Position numbers and translations under genes: made by a program
The notes under the pieces: generated by a model
Told to the model about the DNA's origin: nothing
What the model saw: the letters and a program-made list of their open reading frames with translations, nothing else
The model's database searches: none
Shown: one piece after another, positions 41,276 to 49,684 of the stretch
How positions within the stretch are numbered: the stretch's first letter is position 1
Layout: each line of letters starts with the position of its first letter
Assembly (NCBI RefSeq): GCF_002105535.1
Contig: NZ_CP015848.1
Span: 2,318,856-2,382,855 of the forward strand
Reading direction: 5' to 3'
Source of the DNA: Magnetospirillum sp. ME-1
Lineage (GTDB): Bacteria > Pseudomonadota > Alphaproteobacteria > Rhodospirillales > Magnetospirillaceae
Length of the DNA stretch: 64,000 bases

Positions 41276-41479
41276 ATGCTTCGTCAATTCAAAGTCGGCG
41301 ACGACATCACCGTCATCTTCACTGGCGGCGTCGCCACAGGGAAGATCGCTTCCTTCGGATGGAACGATGGTCCGCTCGCTCAGCCAGTCGGGGCCTCATA
41401 CCTCGATGTCGAGGACAGCAACGGGATCACGCGGATCTCCATCGCCCACATCGCCGCCGTCTGCTTCAAGAAGCAGTAA
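41276..41479 (+). CDS. Small SH3-like protein, 67 aa, attenuator-controlled
   Basis: Short beta-rich protein (FKVGDDITVIFTGGVATGKI; SYLDVEDSNGITRISIAHIA) of the size and pattern of an SH3-like barrel. GGAGGCCAAC precedes the ATG. Controlled by the second leader repeat. Confidence 0.55.
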   Translation: MLRQFKVGDDITVIFTGGVATGKIASFGWNDGPLAQPVGASYLDVEDSNGITRISIAHIAAVCFKKQ

Positions 41480-41486
41480 TCGCACA

Positions 41487-41542
41487 TGGCGGGCCTCGGC
41501 GTTTCGAGACCGCACCCGCCACCGCCCGGCAAACAAGCCGGA
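41487..41542 (+). promoter_or_regulatory. Structured 5' leader, ACCGCC class, TGGCGG subtype
   Basis: UGGCGGG/CCCGCCA closing stem with an inner GGU-type UUUCGAGA hairpin, then ACCGCC, then CGGC-AAACAA-GCCG, and a ribosome binding site (CAGGGAGGG) before the start at 41569. Confidence 0.6.
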
Positions 41543-41568
41543 AGCAACCGAGGAACAGGGAGGGCATC

Positions 41569-41793
41569 ATGGAACGCGTCATCATCCAGAGGATCGAGCG
41601 GCACGAGGGATTCGTTGCGGTCTACTTCCGCGACGGGTACGCCCTGACGCGGCGCACCGATTGCGAGGAATACGGGGAAGAGCCCGAGTGGGATTGGTTC
41701 GGGGACAACAGGCCGGATGATGGCGCAGAGGATCATTTCGGGGAACGGGTGCGACTTGCCGAGGATCTCATGCAGGCCGACGCCGAAGCCTGA
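41569..41793 (+). CDS. Hypothetical protein, 74 aa
   Basis: MERVIIQRIERHEGFVAVYF then DGYALTRRTDCEEYGEEPEW: an acidic small beta protein. CAGGGAGGGCATC precedes the ATG. Preceded by a TGGCGG-subtype leader. Confidence 0.55.
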   Translation: MERVIIQRIERHEGFVAVYFRDGYALTRRTDCEEYGEEPEWDWFGDNRPDDGAEDHFGERVRLAEDLMQADAEA

Positions 41794-41798
41794 TTTCT

Positions 41799-41870
41799 TG
41801 GCGGGGCGGCCTTCGGGCCGGCCAAGGCGGGCGTCGAGCCCCCACCGCCACCGCCCGGATCATCCGGAGC
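41799..41870 (+). promoter_or_regulatory. Structured 5' leader, ACCGCC class, TGGCGG subtype
   Basis: UGGCGG/CCGCCA closing stem, GGCC-UUCG-GGCC inner hairpin, ACCGCC, then CCGG-AUCAU-CCGG and the ribosome binding site of the 41888 gene. Confidence 0.6.
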
Positions 41871-41887
41871 AAGCATCGGAGAGCATC

Positions 41888-42112
41888 ATGGCCACCACCC
41901 GCGCCTTCATCGCCCGCGACATCGAATGGGAGACCGACGGCGAGGCCGTGCGGCTTCCGAAGCGCGTCCGGGTCGGCTTCGACGACATCGCCCTCGGCGA
42001 ATGCGACCTCTCCACCCTGGAAGGCCGCAAGGACGCCACGATGCGCATCCTCGGATGGATCTCCGATCGCTACGGATGGCTCGTCCGCGATTGCGACCTC
42101 ACCCTCGCCTGA
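41888..42112 (+). CDS. Hypothetical protein, 74 aa
   Basis: MATTRAFIARDIEWETDGEA then VRLPKRVRVGFDDIALGECD: a small alpha/beta protein ending RDCDLTLA. CGGAGAGCATC precedes the ATG. The next gene begins 14 nt after its stop, so the two form an operon. Confidence 0.55.
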   Translation: MATTRAFIARDIEWETDGEAVRLPKRVRVGFDDIALGECDLSTLEGRKDATMRILGWISDRYGWLVRDCDLTLA

Positions 42113-42125
42113 TCAGGAGTCCGCC

Positions 42126-42425
42126 ATGAAGACCTTCGACCTCACGCCCAACGAGCTGTCCGCCGCGTTCGCCCTCGTCGAGGCGTGCCTTGAAGAGATG
42201 GGCGGCAAGCGGCCCAGCGACCTCGAGCGCGACGAATTCACCTGGATCAGCGTCCGCACCCTCTGCGAGACCGGCCTCTGGACCTGGCCGCAGGCGAAGG
42301 GAACCCTCTCCAGCCTCGACAAGAAGGGCTTTGTCCAGATCGAGATGGACGGCGACCGCGAAGCCTCCTTCGTCACCACCGACGGATGGCGCTGGCTCGA
42401 CACCGTGTGGGATTCGAGGCCGTAG
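42126..42425 (+). CDS. Winged-helix-like hypothetical protein, 99 aa
   Basis: Predicted helix-turn-helix with wing: ELSAAFALVEACLEEMGGKR, LCETGLWTWPQAKGTLSSLD, then KKGFVQIEMDG as the wing and TTDGWRWLD. Such small proteins can bind DNA, but no family is identified. CAGGAGTCCGCC precedes the ATG. Confidence 0.5.
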   Translation: MKTFDLTPNELSAAFALVEACLEEMGGKRPSDLERDEFTWISVRTLCETGLWTWPQAKGTLSSLDKKGFVQIEMDGDREASFVTTDGWRWLDTVWDSRP

Positions 42426-42454
42426 AGACAGGAACACCGATCCGGCCCTCCCCA

Positions 42455-42555
42455 GCGGGCCGGCTAGCGCGCCGCGCCGCCCGGGCCCCAGACGGGCAGG
42501 TCGCCGGTTGAGACCAAGGCGCGCACCGCATCCCGGCCATCCCGCCGGCGATTCC
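42455..42555 (+). promoter_or_regulatory. Structured 5' leader, ACCGCC class, diverged
   Basis: GCGCGCC/GGCGCGC closing stem around a GGUCGCCGGUUGAGACC hairpin, linker ACCGCA, then CCGG-CCAUCCCG-CCGG, 15 nt before AGGAGA of the 42571 gene. Confidence 0.45.
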
Positions 42556-42570
42556 AGACAGGAGAGCACC

Positions 42571-42912
42571 ATGACCCTCGACGAACTCGCAGACATCTAT
42601 TCCTCGCCCAGCGCCTCCAAACACGTCGACGGCCTCGTCGCCCATGCGCTGGCGGTCTCCAAGGCGCATGACGCCCTCGGTTCCGCCCTTCCCCTCTCCA
42701 CGGCCCTCTCGCAGTGCCGGATGGGAGATCTCGCCGCGGCGACGGCGGAGCTGTCCTCGGCCAAGCGTTGCGCGGGCTACGGCGCGCTGCGGGAAATGAT
42801 CGAAGAGGCCGGAGAAGCGCTTCGCCTCGAGATCGACCAGCGCAGCGCCCTGCGGATGGTCGGCGGGGATGTCTCCCGCTGGACCGAAGCCATGGAATGC
42901 GTGGCGGCCTGA
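42571..42912 (+). CDS. Hypothetical helical protein, 113 aa
   Basis: All-helical (VDGLVAHALAVSKAHDALGS; REMIEEAGEALRLEIDQRSA). CAGGAGAGCACC precedes the ATG. No family recognised. Confidence 0.5.
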   Translation: MTLDELADIYSSPSASKHVDGLVAHALAVSKAHDALGSALPLSTALSQCRMGDLAAATAELSSAKRCAGYGALREMIEEAGEALRLEIDQRSALRMVGGDVSRWTEAMECVAA

Positions 42913-42942
42913 TCCCGAAGGTTCCGAAGCAGGAGGCGCATC

Positions 42943-43203
42943 ATGATCCCATCCATCCTCGCGAACATCCTCGGCGCGCCGAAGCCACCGGCCCGCTCCC
43001 CGTTCGCCGTCGCCAAGAACCAGCTCGACATCCGCATCGACGCGGGATGGACGGGCAGGAAGTCGGCGGACGAGATCCGCGCCTGGGCGGAAGGCCATGC
43101 GAAGAAGTCGGCCGAAAGGGCCGGGCTCGACGAGGCGTCCAGGGCCGACCTCGTCGGCTACGCCGTGGTCCGCGCCATGGCGGATCTCGCCTGGGCCGTC
43201 TGA
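42943..43203 (+). CDS. Hypothetical protein, 86 aa
   Basis: A basic small protein (PPARSPFAVAKNQLDIRIDA; GWTGRKSADEIRAWAEGHAK) ending in a hydrophobic helix. AGGAGGCGCATC precedes the ATG. Converges on the gene at 43208. Confidence 0.5.
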   Translation: MIPSILANILGAPKPPARSPFAVAKNQLDIRIDAGWTGRKSADEIRAWAEGHAKKSAERAGLDEASRADLVGYAVVRAMADLAWAV

Positions 43204-43207
43204 CGGC

Positions 43208-43402
43208 TCAGGTCTCGGCGAGGAGGGCGTCCACCGCCTTCCTCCCGATGGCGGACAGCCGCCAGCGGCCGGGCGCGCCGCCGGGACGGATGACGCCGAG
43301 CTTGTAGCACTCGAACACCAGCCAGTCCGGGGCCTCGTCCAGCTCATCCGTTCCGGGCTCGGCGCCGATCAGCCAGAGCCGCTGATCCTTCGACAGGTCC
43401 AT
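43208..43402 (-). CDS. Small winged-helix-like protein, 64 aa
   Basis: The pattern APDWLVFECYKLGVIRPGGA then RWRLSAIGRKAVDALL resembles the C-terminal wing and helix of winged-helix proteins. AGGAGGGATGC precedes the ATG. Divergent from the 43501 gene. Unknown function. Confidence 0.5.
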   Translation of the reverse strand: MDLSKDQRLWLIGAEPGTDELDEAPDWLVFECYKLGVIRPGGAPGRWRLSAIGRKAVDALLAET

Positions 43403-43500
43403 GCATCCCTCCTGGCGCCATGGTCTCCGATCCCGCGCGAGGATTCAAGCGGGCGGACCTCCGGCCCCAAGTTCACGAAGTCGCAACACCGGAGGAATCC

Positions 43501-43875
43501 ATGCACGACGAGCACCCAACCATCCCCGCCACGCCGATCGCGGCCCTGCTCCCTCTCCTGGACGCCCTCGCCGATGGGCCGGACAGCCACGACCATGTGA
43601 TCGCCGCCATCGGGGAAGCCCAGATCATGATCGGCGAACGGAACGCCATCACCGAAGAGGAAGCCATCGACATCTCCATCCGCCTCGGCTGCGACGCGAG
43701 GACGCGCCAGCCCATGCTCGAGGCCGAGGACATCCAGCGACTGGCCTTCCACGCCAACGCGAAGCCTGCCAACCAGCTCCGCATCATCGACGACCCGATC
43801 GGCCGCGGCCTGGCCTCGGACGACCAGCTCGCCGAGGAAGCCCTCGCCCAGATCCGGGCGGTCCTCGCCGCCTGA
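43501..43875 (+). CDS. Hypothetical protein, 124 aa
   Basis: A helical acidic protein (PIAALLPLLDALADGPDSHD; EEEAIDISIRLGCDARTRQP). GGAGGAATCC precedes the ATG. No family recognised. Confidence 0.55.
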   Translation: MHDEHPTIPATPIAALLPLLDALADGPDSHDHVIAAIGEAQIMIGERNAITEEEAIDISIRLGCDARTRQPMLEAEDIQRLAFHANAKPANQLRIIDDPIGRGLASDDQLAEEALAQIRAVLAA

Positions 43876-44023
43876 TCGGAGCGGCATGGAACAGTCAGGG
43901 CGCTCGGGAAGCCATCCCGGGCGCCTTCGCACGTCGTGGAGGACGACGGATGGCGAATGGAGCTTCCCAAACGCCACCTGGGGATGCAGGATTGCGCCGC
44001 CGCAACCCCTACGAAGGTCCGTC

Positions 44024-44755
44024 ATGGCGCGTCGTCCTTGGTATCGCCCCGCCCCCACCTACATCGCCCCCGAGGAACCATCGGAGAAGGAGCCGGAGGG
44101 ATACGCCATCGTGGTGCCGGCCGCGCCTCCATCGGCCCCTCCCCTGGGCGCCCCGGCCAAGCGCGGCCGCAAGCCGAAGGCGGCTTCTCCTTCCGACGAG
44201 GCGAAGGTCCCGGCCAAGCGCGGACGCAAGCCGAAGGAGTCCATGCAGGAAGCGGCGGATACGCCGCCCGTCCTTCCCGTCGAGGAAGCCGGGGCGACGA
44301 CGAAGCCTGTACGGAACCGCCGCAGCCGCATCGTCCAATACGACGGGCCGGACCCGATCGACATCCATATGGGCAACCGCATGAAGGAGCGCCGCGTCAT
44401 GCTCGGCATCAGCCAGGCGACGATGGGCGGGCATCTGCGCATCACCTTCCAGCAGGTCCAGAAGCAGGAGAAGGGGCGCAACCGCATCTCGGCCTCCACC
44501 CTGTGGCGCATCGCCAAGGCCCTCGAGGTCCCCGTGAGCTACTTCTTCGACCAGATGGACGAAGGGACCTCCGCCGATGCCCCTTCCCGCCCCTCAAGCA
44601 CGCTGGGCGCGGAACCCGACATCCGCGATCTCCGGTCCATCGGAATGCTGCTGCGCCTCCCCCAGGAAGTGAAGGGACCGATCGTCGCCCTCATCCGCGC
44701 GGCGGCCGAGGCCGCTGGCATCGACGAGGACGGGAGCGAGCAGGCGGCGGAATAG
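44024..44755 (+). CDS. XRE-family regulator with two AT-hook-like motifs
   Basis: A 243-residue protein. Residues 46-52 and 65-71 are two copies of KRGRKPK, AT-hook-like DNA-minor-groove binders, in a flexible proline/alanine-rich arm. Residues about 110-180 are an XRE helix-turn-helix of the alphaproteobacterial type (MKERRVMLGISQATMGGHLR, ITFQQVQKQEKGRNRISAST, then VPVSYFFDQMDE). The C-terminus (SIGMLLRLPQEVKGPIVALI) is typical of this regulator group. A transcription factor, probably of the element. The start is the ATG at 44024. Confidence 0.85.
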   Translation: MARRPWYRPAPTYIAPEEPSEKEPEGYAIVVPAAPPSAPPLGAPAKRGRKPKAASPSDEAKVPAKRGRKPKESMQEAADTPPVLPVEEAGATTKPVRNRRSRIVQYDGPDPIDIHMGNRMKERRVMLGISQATMGGHLRITFQQVQKQEKGRNRISASTLWRIAKALEVPVSYFFDQMDEGTSADAPSRPSSTLGAEPDIRDLRSIGMLLRLPQEVKGPIVALIRAAAEAAGIDEDGSEQAAE

Positions 44756-44849
44756 GAAGGGGGGCGCACCCCTTCCCCCAAAGGAACAAAACAGGAACCA
44801 TTCCCCCGTCCGCGCTCTGTCCGAGGAGCGCGGAACCGAGGGAATGAGA

Positions 44850-45092
44850 ATGCAGACACGCGCCATGTCGGCCATGGAGGCGGGAGCCAACACCGGGATC
44901 GGCTTCTGCCTGTCCTGGGCGCTTGCCGCCTTCGTCTATCCATTGTTCGGCGTGGAGGCCTCGCCCTCCCAGACGCTGGCCATCACCATCGCCTTCACCG
45001 CCCTGTCCGTCGTGCGCTCCTATGCGCTGCGGCGGGCCTTCGAGCTGCTGCGCCGCCGGTCATCCCGGCAGGAAGCGGCCGCGCCGGGCTGA
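44850..45092 (+). CDS. DUF7220-like small membrane protein
   Basis: 80 residues beginning MQTRAMSAMEAGANTGIGFC, with two membrane helices (GIGFCLSWALAAFVYPLFGV; LAITIAFTALSVVRSYALRR) and the SxxEAxxNxxxGxxxS pattern of a small phage/plasmid membrane family. GAGGG lies 7 nt before the ATG. The ATG two codons earlier is less well placed. Confidence 0.65.
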   Translation: MQTRAMSAMEAGANTGIGFCLSWALAAFVYPLFGVEASPSQTLAITIAFTALSVVRSYALRRAFELLRRRSSRQEAAAPG

Positions 45093-45113
45093 ACCCCATC
45101 CCAGGAGACCGGC

Positions 45114-45722
45114 ATGCTGGAATGGCTCGCCGCAGAATTCGAACGCGCCCGGGAGCGGGTCCGTCCAAGCCATGACGAATGGATGGAGAGGAAGGGCATC
45201 GGCCCCGCCGCGCTGGCCATCGCCGGCGGCTACGGCGTCGCCCGCGCCATCCTCTCGCCGGACGGCTCATGGGAACCCGCCGAGGAAGGCGGGGATCCCG
45301 TCATCGTGCTTCCCGCATGGACGCCGGACGGAGAAGGCCCGAGGGTCCTCTACGATCTCGTCGCCTTCCAGCCCGCTGGACCCGATTACCCTTGCTGGCG
45401 CCGCCGCCTCGACGCCATCTGGCTCGGGGAGGACGAGCTGGCCCTGGCCGCCTACTGGCACTTCCCAATCACCCTGCGCTCCAGCGCCATGTCCTGGCTC
45501 CGCGCCGGGGCCAGCGGCTCCGTCATCCTCGACTGGGACCGCGCCATCGGCCGCCTGTTCGAATCCCCCGAGGTCGTCGGCGAGACGGAAGGCCTCGCCC
45601 TGCGGCTCCGCCAGGAGCTGACCCGCTCCCTGCTCGAGCGCATGCCGAGGATCGCGCTGCTCCCCGCGCCGCCCCGTCCCGCCATCGAGGACGAGGATGC
45701 CGCTCTAGTGTTCGCAGCATGA
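45114..45722 (+). CDS. Hypothetical protein, 202 aa
   Basis: Contains VLYDLVAFQPAGPDYPCWRR, WLGEDELALAAYW and ASGSVILDWDRAIGRLF, the last resembling sequences seen near DNA-primase-like proteins of alphaproteobacterial phages. I cannot assign it. CAGGAGACCGGC precedes the ATG. The next gene overlaps its stop by ATGA. Confidence 0.55.
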   Translation: MLEWLAAEFERARERVRPSHDEWMERKGIGPAALAIAGGYGVARAILSPDGSWEPAEEGGDPVIVLPAWTPDGEGPRVLYDLVAFQPAGPDYPCWRRRLDAIWLGEDELALAAYWHFPITLRSSAMSWLRAGASGSVILDWDRAIGRLFESPEVVGETEGLALRLRQELTRSLLERMPRIALLPAPPRPAIEDEDAALVFAA

Positions 45723-46387
45723 GCCCCGCGCTCGACCTGTTCGGAATGCCGGAGCCGGAGAAGAGGAAGGGAAAGGCGAAGCCGTCCCTCCCCTCCCCCA
45801 TGCCGCGTCCATCCGAACCCTCCGCTCAGGCGAACGCCGGCCTCGACGAGCCTCCGGGCTGGAAGGGCGTCATCCCACGACGGCCCTCCTCCCCTCCCCT
45901 GCCGGTGCTGCTGGCCGCCGAGGACGGCGCATGGTCCGTGCAGGGCCCCGAAGGGGATTCCTTGCGGGTGCTCGTCGCCGATCCCTCCTCCATCCCCCAT
46001 GGGCCGGCCGCATCGGCCGTGCGTGCCTGGCACGAGGACGGCATGGACTACCGCTTCCCCGAGCGGCTGGACGCCGAGCGCGTGCTGTGGAGGGTGATGC
46101 TCCCGCGGCTGGTCTTCATCTCCATCGCTCCGGGAGCAGGGCAGGGGACCGCCTGGCTGTCCTGGACGGGCAGCGCCGTCGTTCCGTCCGATGAAGCGGC
46201 CGCACTCGCCTGGGACCCCGTGGAAGGCGGCTGGCTGCTCCCGCCTCTGGAAGGGGGCGAGCAGCAGATCCGCTGGGCCGAGGCCCTGCGCAGGAACTAC
46301 CTGCGGCGCTTCCCCGGTCATAAGCCGCCCATGAGCACGAGCGCCGGATGGTGGATACGCCACCGGCTCCGTCTCGGGGCCGACTGA
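45719..46387 (+). CDS. Hypothetical protein, 222 aa
   Basis: Starts in the stop codon of the previous gene. The N-terminus ALDLFGMPEPEKRKGKAKPS is basic and proline-rich. A folded core with WHEDGMDYRFPERLDAERVL and AWLSWTGSAVVPSDEAAALA follows. The tail is tryptophan-rich (STSAGWWIRHRLRLG). No family recognised. Coupling suggests a shared role with the upstream protein. Confidence 0.55.
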   Translation: MSPALDLFGMPEPEKRKGKAKPSLPSPMPRPSEPSAQANAGLDEPPGWKGVIPRRPSSPPLPVLLAAEDGAWSVQGPEGDSLRVLVADPSSIPHGPAASAVRAWHEDGMDYRFPERLDAERVLWRVMLPRLVFISIAPGAGQGTAWLSWTGSAVVPSDEAAALAWDPVEGGWLLPPLEGGEQQIRWAEALRRNYLRRFPGHKPPMSTSAGWWIRHRLRLGAD

Positions 46388-46453
46388 TTCAAAGACAAGC
46401 AACCGGCGTTTCCCGGCAGGAAGCGCATCGCCCTCCGGGCGGAAGGAGAGGAC

Positions 46454-47731
46454 ATGGCCGACACGAGAAGCCTGCTCGAAGCCGGATGGTCCGCCATCCA
46501 GGATCGCTTCCTCGCCACCCTGCGCACCGTCGCGGAAGGAGGAAGCCCCGGCGCATGGAGCAATGGGCTCCTGGCCATCACCGGCACCGACTGGATGAAC
46601 GCCTCCACGGGCCGCCGCTACAGGGGGCCGTTCAATCGCGGAATGCTCCACTGCGCGATCGGCTCGACCCTCGACCGGCGGGTGGCCACCGCCTGCCAGC
46701 TCGGCCGCATGGGATTCCCCGACCCAGCCGCGCACGGCATCAAGGCCCATGCCATGATCCTCACGCCCATCAAGCTCTCTCCCAAGGACGAGGAGGAGCA
46801 GGGGGAGGACGAACGCGAGCGCGTGGTGTTCCGCCCCGCCGGGGTGTTCTCCATCGGCCTCCTGCGCGCCTGGGAAGCCGAGGACGGGACGAAGCCATGG
46901 GAGGCCCTGCCCTCCATCATCGAGCTGCCCCCGGCCGAATGGACCGCCCAGCACGAGGCGGGCGTCCTCTCCATCATCCCCGACCTCGCCCGGGGCGTCG
47001 GCGCGACGCTGGAAGTCGCCCTGGTGAAGTCCCCGCACGTCACCCTGCGGGATGGCCATCCCCTCATCCGCCTGCCGGATCCGGCGCAGCAGATCGGCGA
47101 CGAGGCCGAGATGCTGGCGAACCGCCTCAGCAGCGCCATCCATGAATGCGCCCACGCCACCGGCTTCGGCTCCTGCCCCGCAACGGAAGGGACCAAGCGC
47201 GTCATGACCGGCGGCCACGGCTCCATCGACTACGCACGGGAGGAGCTGGTCGCCGAGATCACCGCCGCCCGGATGATGCAGATCCTCGGGCTGGAGGAAT
47301 CCCCCGGCTTCCTGGCGAAGAAGTGCGCCTATGTCGGCGGCTGGGCCAAGCCGCTCCTCGCGGGCGGGCAGGAGGCGGGCAAGCTGCTCCGCTCGGTGCT
47401 CGAAGACAGCGAGAAGGTCGTATCCGTCCTCGTGGCCGCCCTGGAAGGGAACGCCTTCTTCTCCGCACGCCTCGCTCTGCTGGCCTCCAACGAGCAGGAG
47501 AACCGCATCCCCGACGCCGCCGAGCCGATGGCCAGCGAGATTCCCGACTGGCGGGACGCCGACGGCCTGGATGCGCTCACCCCGGCGCAGATGGATCGGG
47601 CCGCCGCCTCCTACGCCGCCAAGAAGGGGAAGGGGGCCGCCATCGCTTCCGGCAGCCTCGCCGACTTCATCCTCCGCTCCCAGCGCAAGCGCGCGAGGAA
47701 GGGCGGACGGGAGATGGAAGCCGCCGCATAG
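46454..47731 (+). CDS. ardC: ArdC-like antirestriction zincin
   Basis: A 425-residue protein with the ArdC layout. The N-terminal ssDNA-binding part has GAWSNGLLAITGTDWMNAST then GRRYRGPFNRGM. A zincin metallopeptidase domain follows with IHECAHATGF (H230-E231-x-x-H234) and the downstream acidic ligand region YAREELVAEITAARM. ArdC proteins protect incoming plasmid DNA against restriction, and the zinc site is needed in some. The C-terminal 90 residues are basic (SQRKRARKGGREMEAAA). Symbol is by family resemblance only. Confidence 0.78.
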   Translation: MADTRSLLEAGWSAIQDRFLATLRTVAEGGSPGAWSNGLLAITGTDWMNASTGRRYRGPFNRGMLHCAIGSTLDRRVATACQLGRMGFPDPAAHGIKAHAMILTPIKLSPKDEEEQGEDERERVVFRPAGVFSIGLLRAWEAEDGTKPWEALPSIIELPPAEWTAQHEAGVLSIIPDLARGVGATLEVALVKSPHVTLRDGHPLIRLPDPAQQIGDEAEMLANRLSSAIHECAHATGFGSCPATEGTKRVMTGGHGSIDYAREELVAEITAARMMQILGLEESPGFLAKKCAYVGGWAKPLLAGGQEAGKLLRSVLEDSEKVVSVLVAALEGNAFFSARLALLASNEQENRIPDAAEPMASEIPDWRDADGLDALTPAQMDRAAASYAAKKGKGAAIASGSLADFILRSQRKRARKGGREMEAAA

Positions 47732-47805
47732 GGGAGGGCAGGGGACCGCCCCGCCTTCCCGCCCAGCCGGACATCCCGGCACGACACCCTTGCAGGAGAA
47801 CCCCC

Positions 47806-48339
47806 ATGGGCCTCGCCCTCGCCATGATGCGCGACGGAGAATGCATCGACCGGATGGAAGCCGGCGGCTACACCTACGTCCACAAGTTCCGCGCCATGCT
47901 CGTCCTGATGTTCGTCGCCCAGGCATGGCAGGTCCCCGAAGCGGACCACGACGGCATCCAATCCCTGCTGGAGTGGGTGAAGGGCCTCCAGCCGGATCCC
48001 GACGCGGTGGAATTGACCGAGGACGATCTGGCCAAGGCCCTGTGGTCCGCCGATCTCGGCATCCACTACGACGCCATTCCCGAAGACCTCGCCGCAGGCT
48101 GCGGCTTCGCGTTCGGCTCCCCTGCATGGAACGCCGCCCATGGGCTGCGCAAGCTCGTGGATCATTCGGACTGCGACGGCTCGCTCACCATCGGCGAGGC
48201 CATCGACGTCGCCGCCCTGTTCGACTTCCTCCGGGAGCCGGTCATCGAACCCCGCCCGGCCGATGCCGACCTCATCCGCAGGATGGGCGACTTCATGCGG
48301 CGCGCCGCCGACGGGAGATGGCCCATCGCCTTCGTCTGA
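47806..48339 (+). CDS. Hypothetical protein, 177 aa
   Basis: Starts MGLALAMMRDGECIDRMEAG behind CAGGAGAACCCCC. Helical segments (MLVLMFVAQAWQVPEADHDG) and SLTIGEAIDVAALFDFLREP near the C-terminus. No family recognised. It lies between the ArdC-like and ATP-grasp genes. Confidence 0.55.
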   Translation: MGLALAMMRDGECIDRMEAGGYTYVHKFRAMLVLMFVAQAWQVPEADHDGIQSLLEWVKGLQPDPDAVELTEDDLAKALWSADLGIHYDAIPEDLAAGCGFAFGSPAWNAAHGLRKLVDHSDCDGSLTIGEAIDVAALFDFLREPVIEPRPADADLIRRMGDFMRRAADGRWPIAFV

Positions 48340-48433
48340 TGGGGAAGGGGAGGCATGATAGCCATGGCGGACCGGCCCCCAATGGGAGAGCCGGCCCGCC
48401 TCGGGCCATGGAATGCCAGGACGGGAGAACGAC

Positions 48434-49600
48434 ATGGCACGACTGCAGATCCTCTGGCGCCCGATCGCCGACCATCTCGGCGTTCCCATCGAGAGGATGG
48501 AAGGCGCCGAATGGGAAAGGCGGAGGCATCGCGAGGCCGTCGCCAGGCACCGGGCCCTGTTCCCCGGCGTCCATGAGGATGCCGCCCAGGATTTCGAGGA
48601 CTGGCACGAGAGCGTCGCCCGTCTCCATGCCGCCGTGGCGACCGGCCTTCCCGTGTTCCTCCTCGACAGGACAGGGGGAAGCGATCCGTGCGCCATCACC
48701 GGGGCGGTCAATGCCGCCGTGGAGGACTTCGACCCGGAAGCGCCTTGCCTGCACCTCGGCACCTTCATCCGGGGAGAGACCCTGCTTCCCATCGCGTGCG
48801 ACGACGAGATGCGCCGGGGATTCCCGGAAGGGCAGGGGACCCGCGCGCGGCCGGGGCAGGTGGTCTGGCCCGTGGATGCCGATGCCCGCCTTCCCGATGG
48901 CTACGCCGAACTGCGGTCGTTCCGGGACAGGGCAGGGCGCCGCGTCGCCTTCTGCGGCATCCCCGATCGGGAAGCGCCGGAATGCGTCGTGAGGAACGAC
49001 ATCGCCGCCATCGCCTCCGAGTGGGCGAGGGAAGGGGACGTGGATGCCCTCATCAAGCTGGTGCGCCCCGCCAAGGACTACGCCCCTATGCCGGTCCGCA
49101 TCCCGCAGGGGGCGAGCCGCGAGGAAGCCGACCACGCCATCCTGCTGGCGATGGAGTGGGCCTACGAGCGGGCCGCTGGACTTCCCGACGCGCTGCTCCT
49201 GCAGGACCGCATCCCCATGAGGGACGAATACCGGGTGATCGTGGTCGATGGGCGCGCCGTCGCAGGGGCGGGATGCATCGAACGCTTCGCGCCGCCAAGC
49301 CGCATCGGCTCCGGACCCTTCGACCCTCAGGTGGAGGGAATACGGGGAAGCGGATGCATCCGAGGCGATCCCGCCCTAGTGGCGCGCTACGCCGCCTTCG
49401 CCGAGGAAGCCGCGGAGGACATCGCCAGGGAAGCGCCCCTCTGGGGCGGCTATACGCTGGACCTCGCCCAGGACGAAGAGGGGAGGGTGCTTGTCGTGGA
49501 GATGAACCCCCTCATGAACTTCGGCCTCTACGCCATGGATGCCGAGGCCGTGGTCCATGCGCTCATGGAAGCCGCCGAGCGGCGCGCCGGAATCCGATAG
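48434..49600 (+). CDS. ATP-grasp-fold protein, 388 aa
   Basis: The C-terminal half shows the ATP-grasp signature: DEYRVIVVDGRAVAGAGCIE, a central variable loop, and GGYTLDLAQDEEGRVLVVEM then NPLMNFGLYAMD, with the metal-binding E-x-N. These enzymes ligate carboxylates to amines or thiols using ATP. The N-terminal 180 residues are alpha/beta and unfamiliar. The start is behind GGGAGAACGAC. An ATP-grasp enzyme between an antirestriction gene and a methyltransferase has no obvious role. It could modify a peptide or protein. Confidence 0.7.
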   Translation: MARLQILWRPIADHLGVPIERMEGAEWERRRHREAVARHRALFPGVHEDAAQDFEDWHESVARLHAAVATGLPVFLLDRTGGSDPCAITGAVNAAVEDFDPEAPCLHLGTFIRGETLLPIACDDEMRRGFPEGQGTRARPGQVVWPVDADARLPDGYAELRSFRDRAGRRVAFCGIPDREAPECVVRNDIAAIASEWAREGDVDALIKLVRPAKDYAPMPVRIPQGASREEADHAILLAMEWAYERAAGLPDALLLQDRIPMRDEYRVIVVDGRAVAGAGCIERFAPPSRIGSGPFDPQVEGIRGSGCIRGDPALVARYAAFAEEAAEDIAREAPLWGGYTLDLAQDEEGRVLVVEMNPLMNFGLYAMDAEAVVHALMEAAERRAGIR

Positions 49601-49684
49601 GCCCTGCGACTCCCTGATCGAATGTTCCCAGCTTCTCCCGCGACGGGGGGCGGAACGGCCGCTCTCCATGCACGGAGGGACACC

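Noticed and set aside
45452-48127. Minus-strand open frame of nearly 900 codons
   Set aside because: Composition is rich in Gly, Arg and Pro with no recognisable domain, and it lies opposite well-supported plus-strand genes. It is a GC-driven shadow frame.
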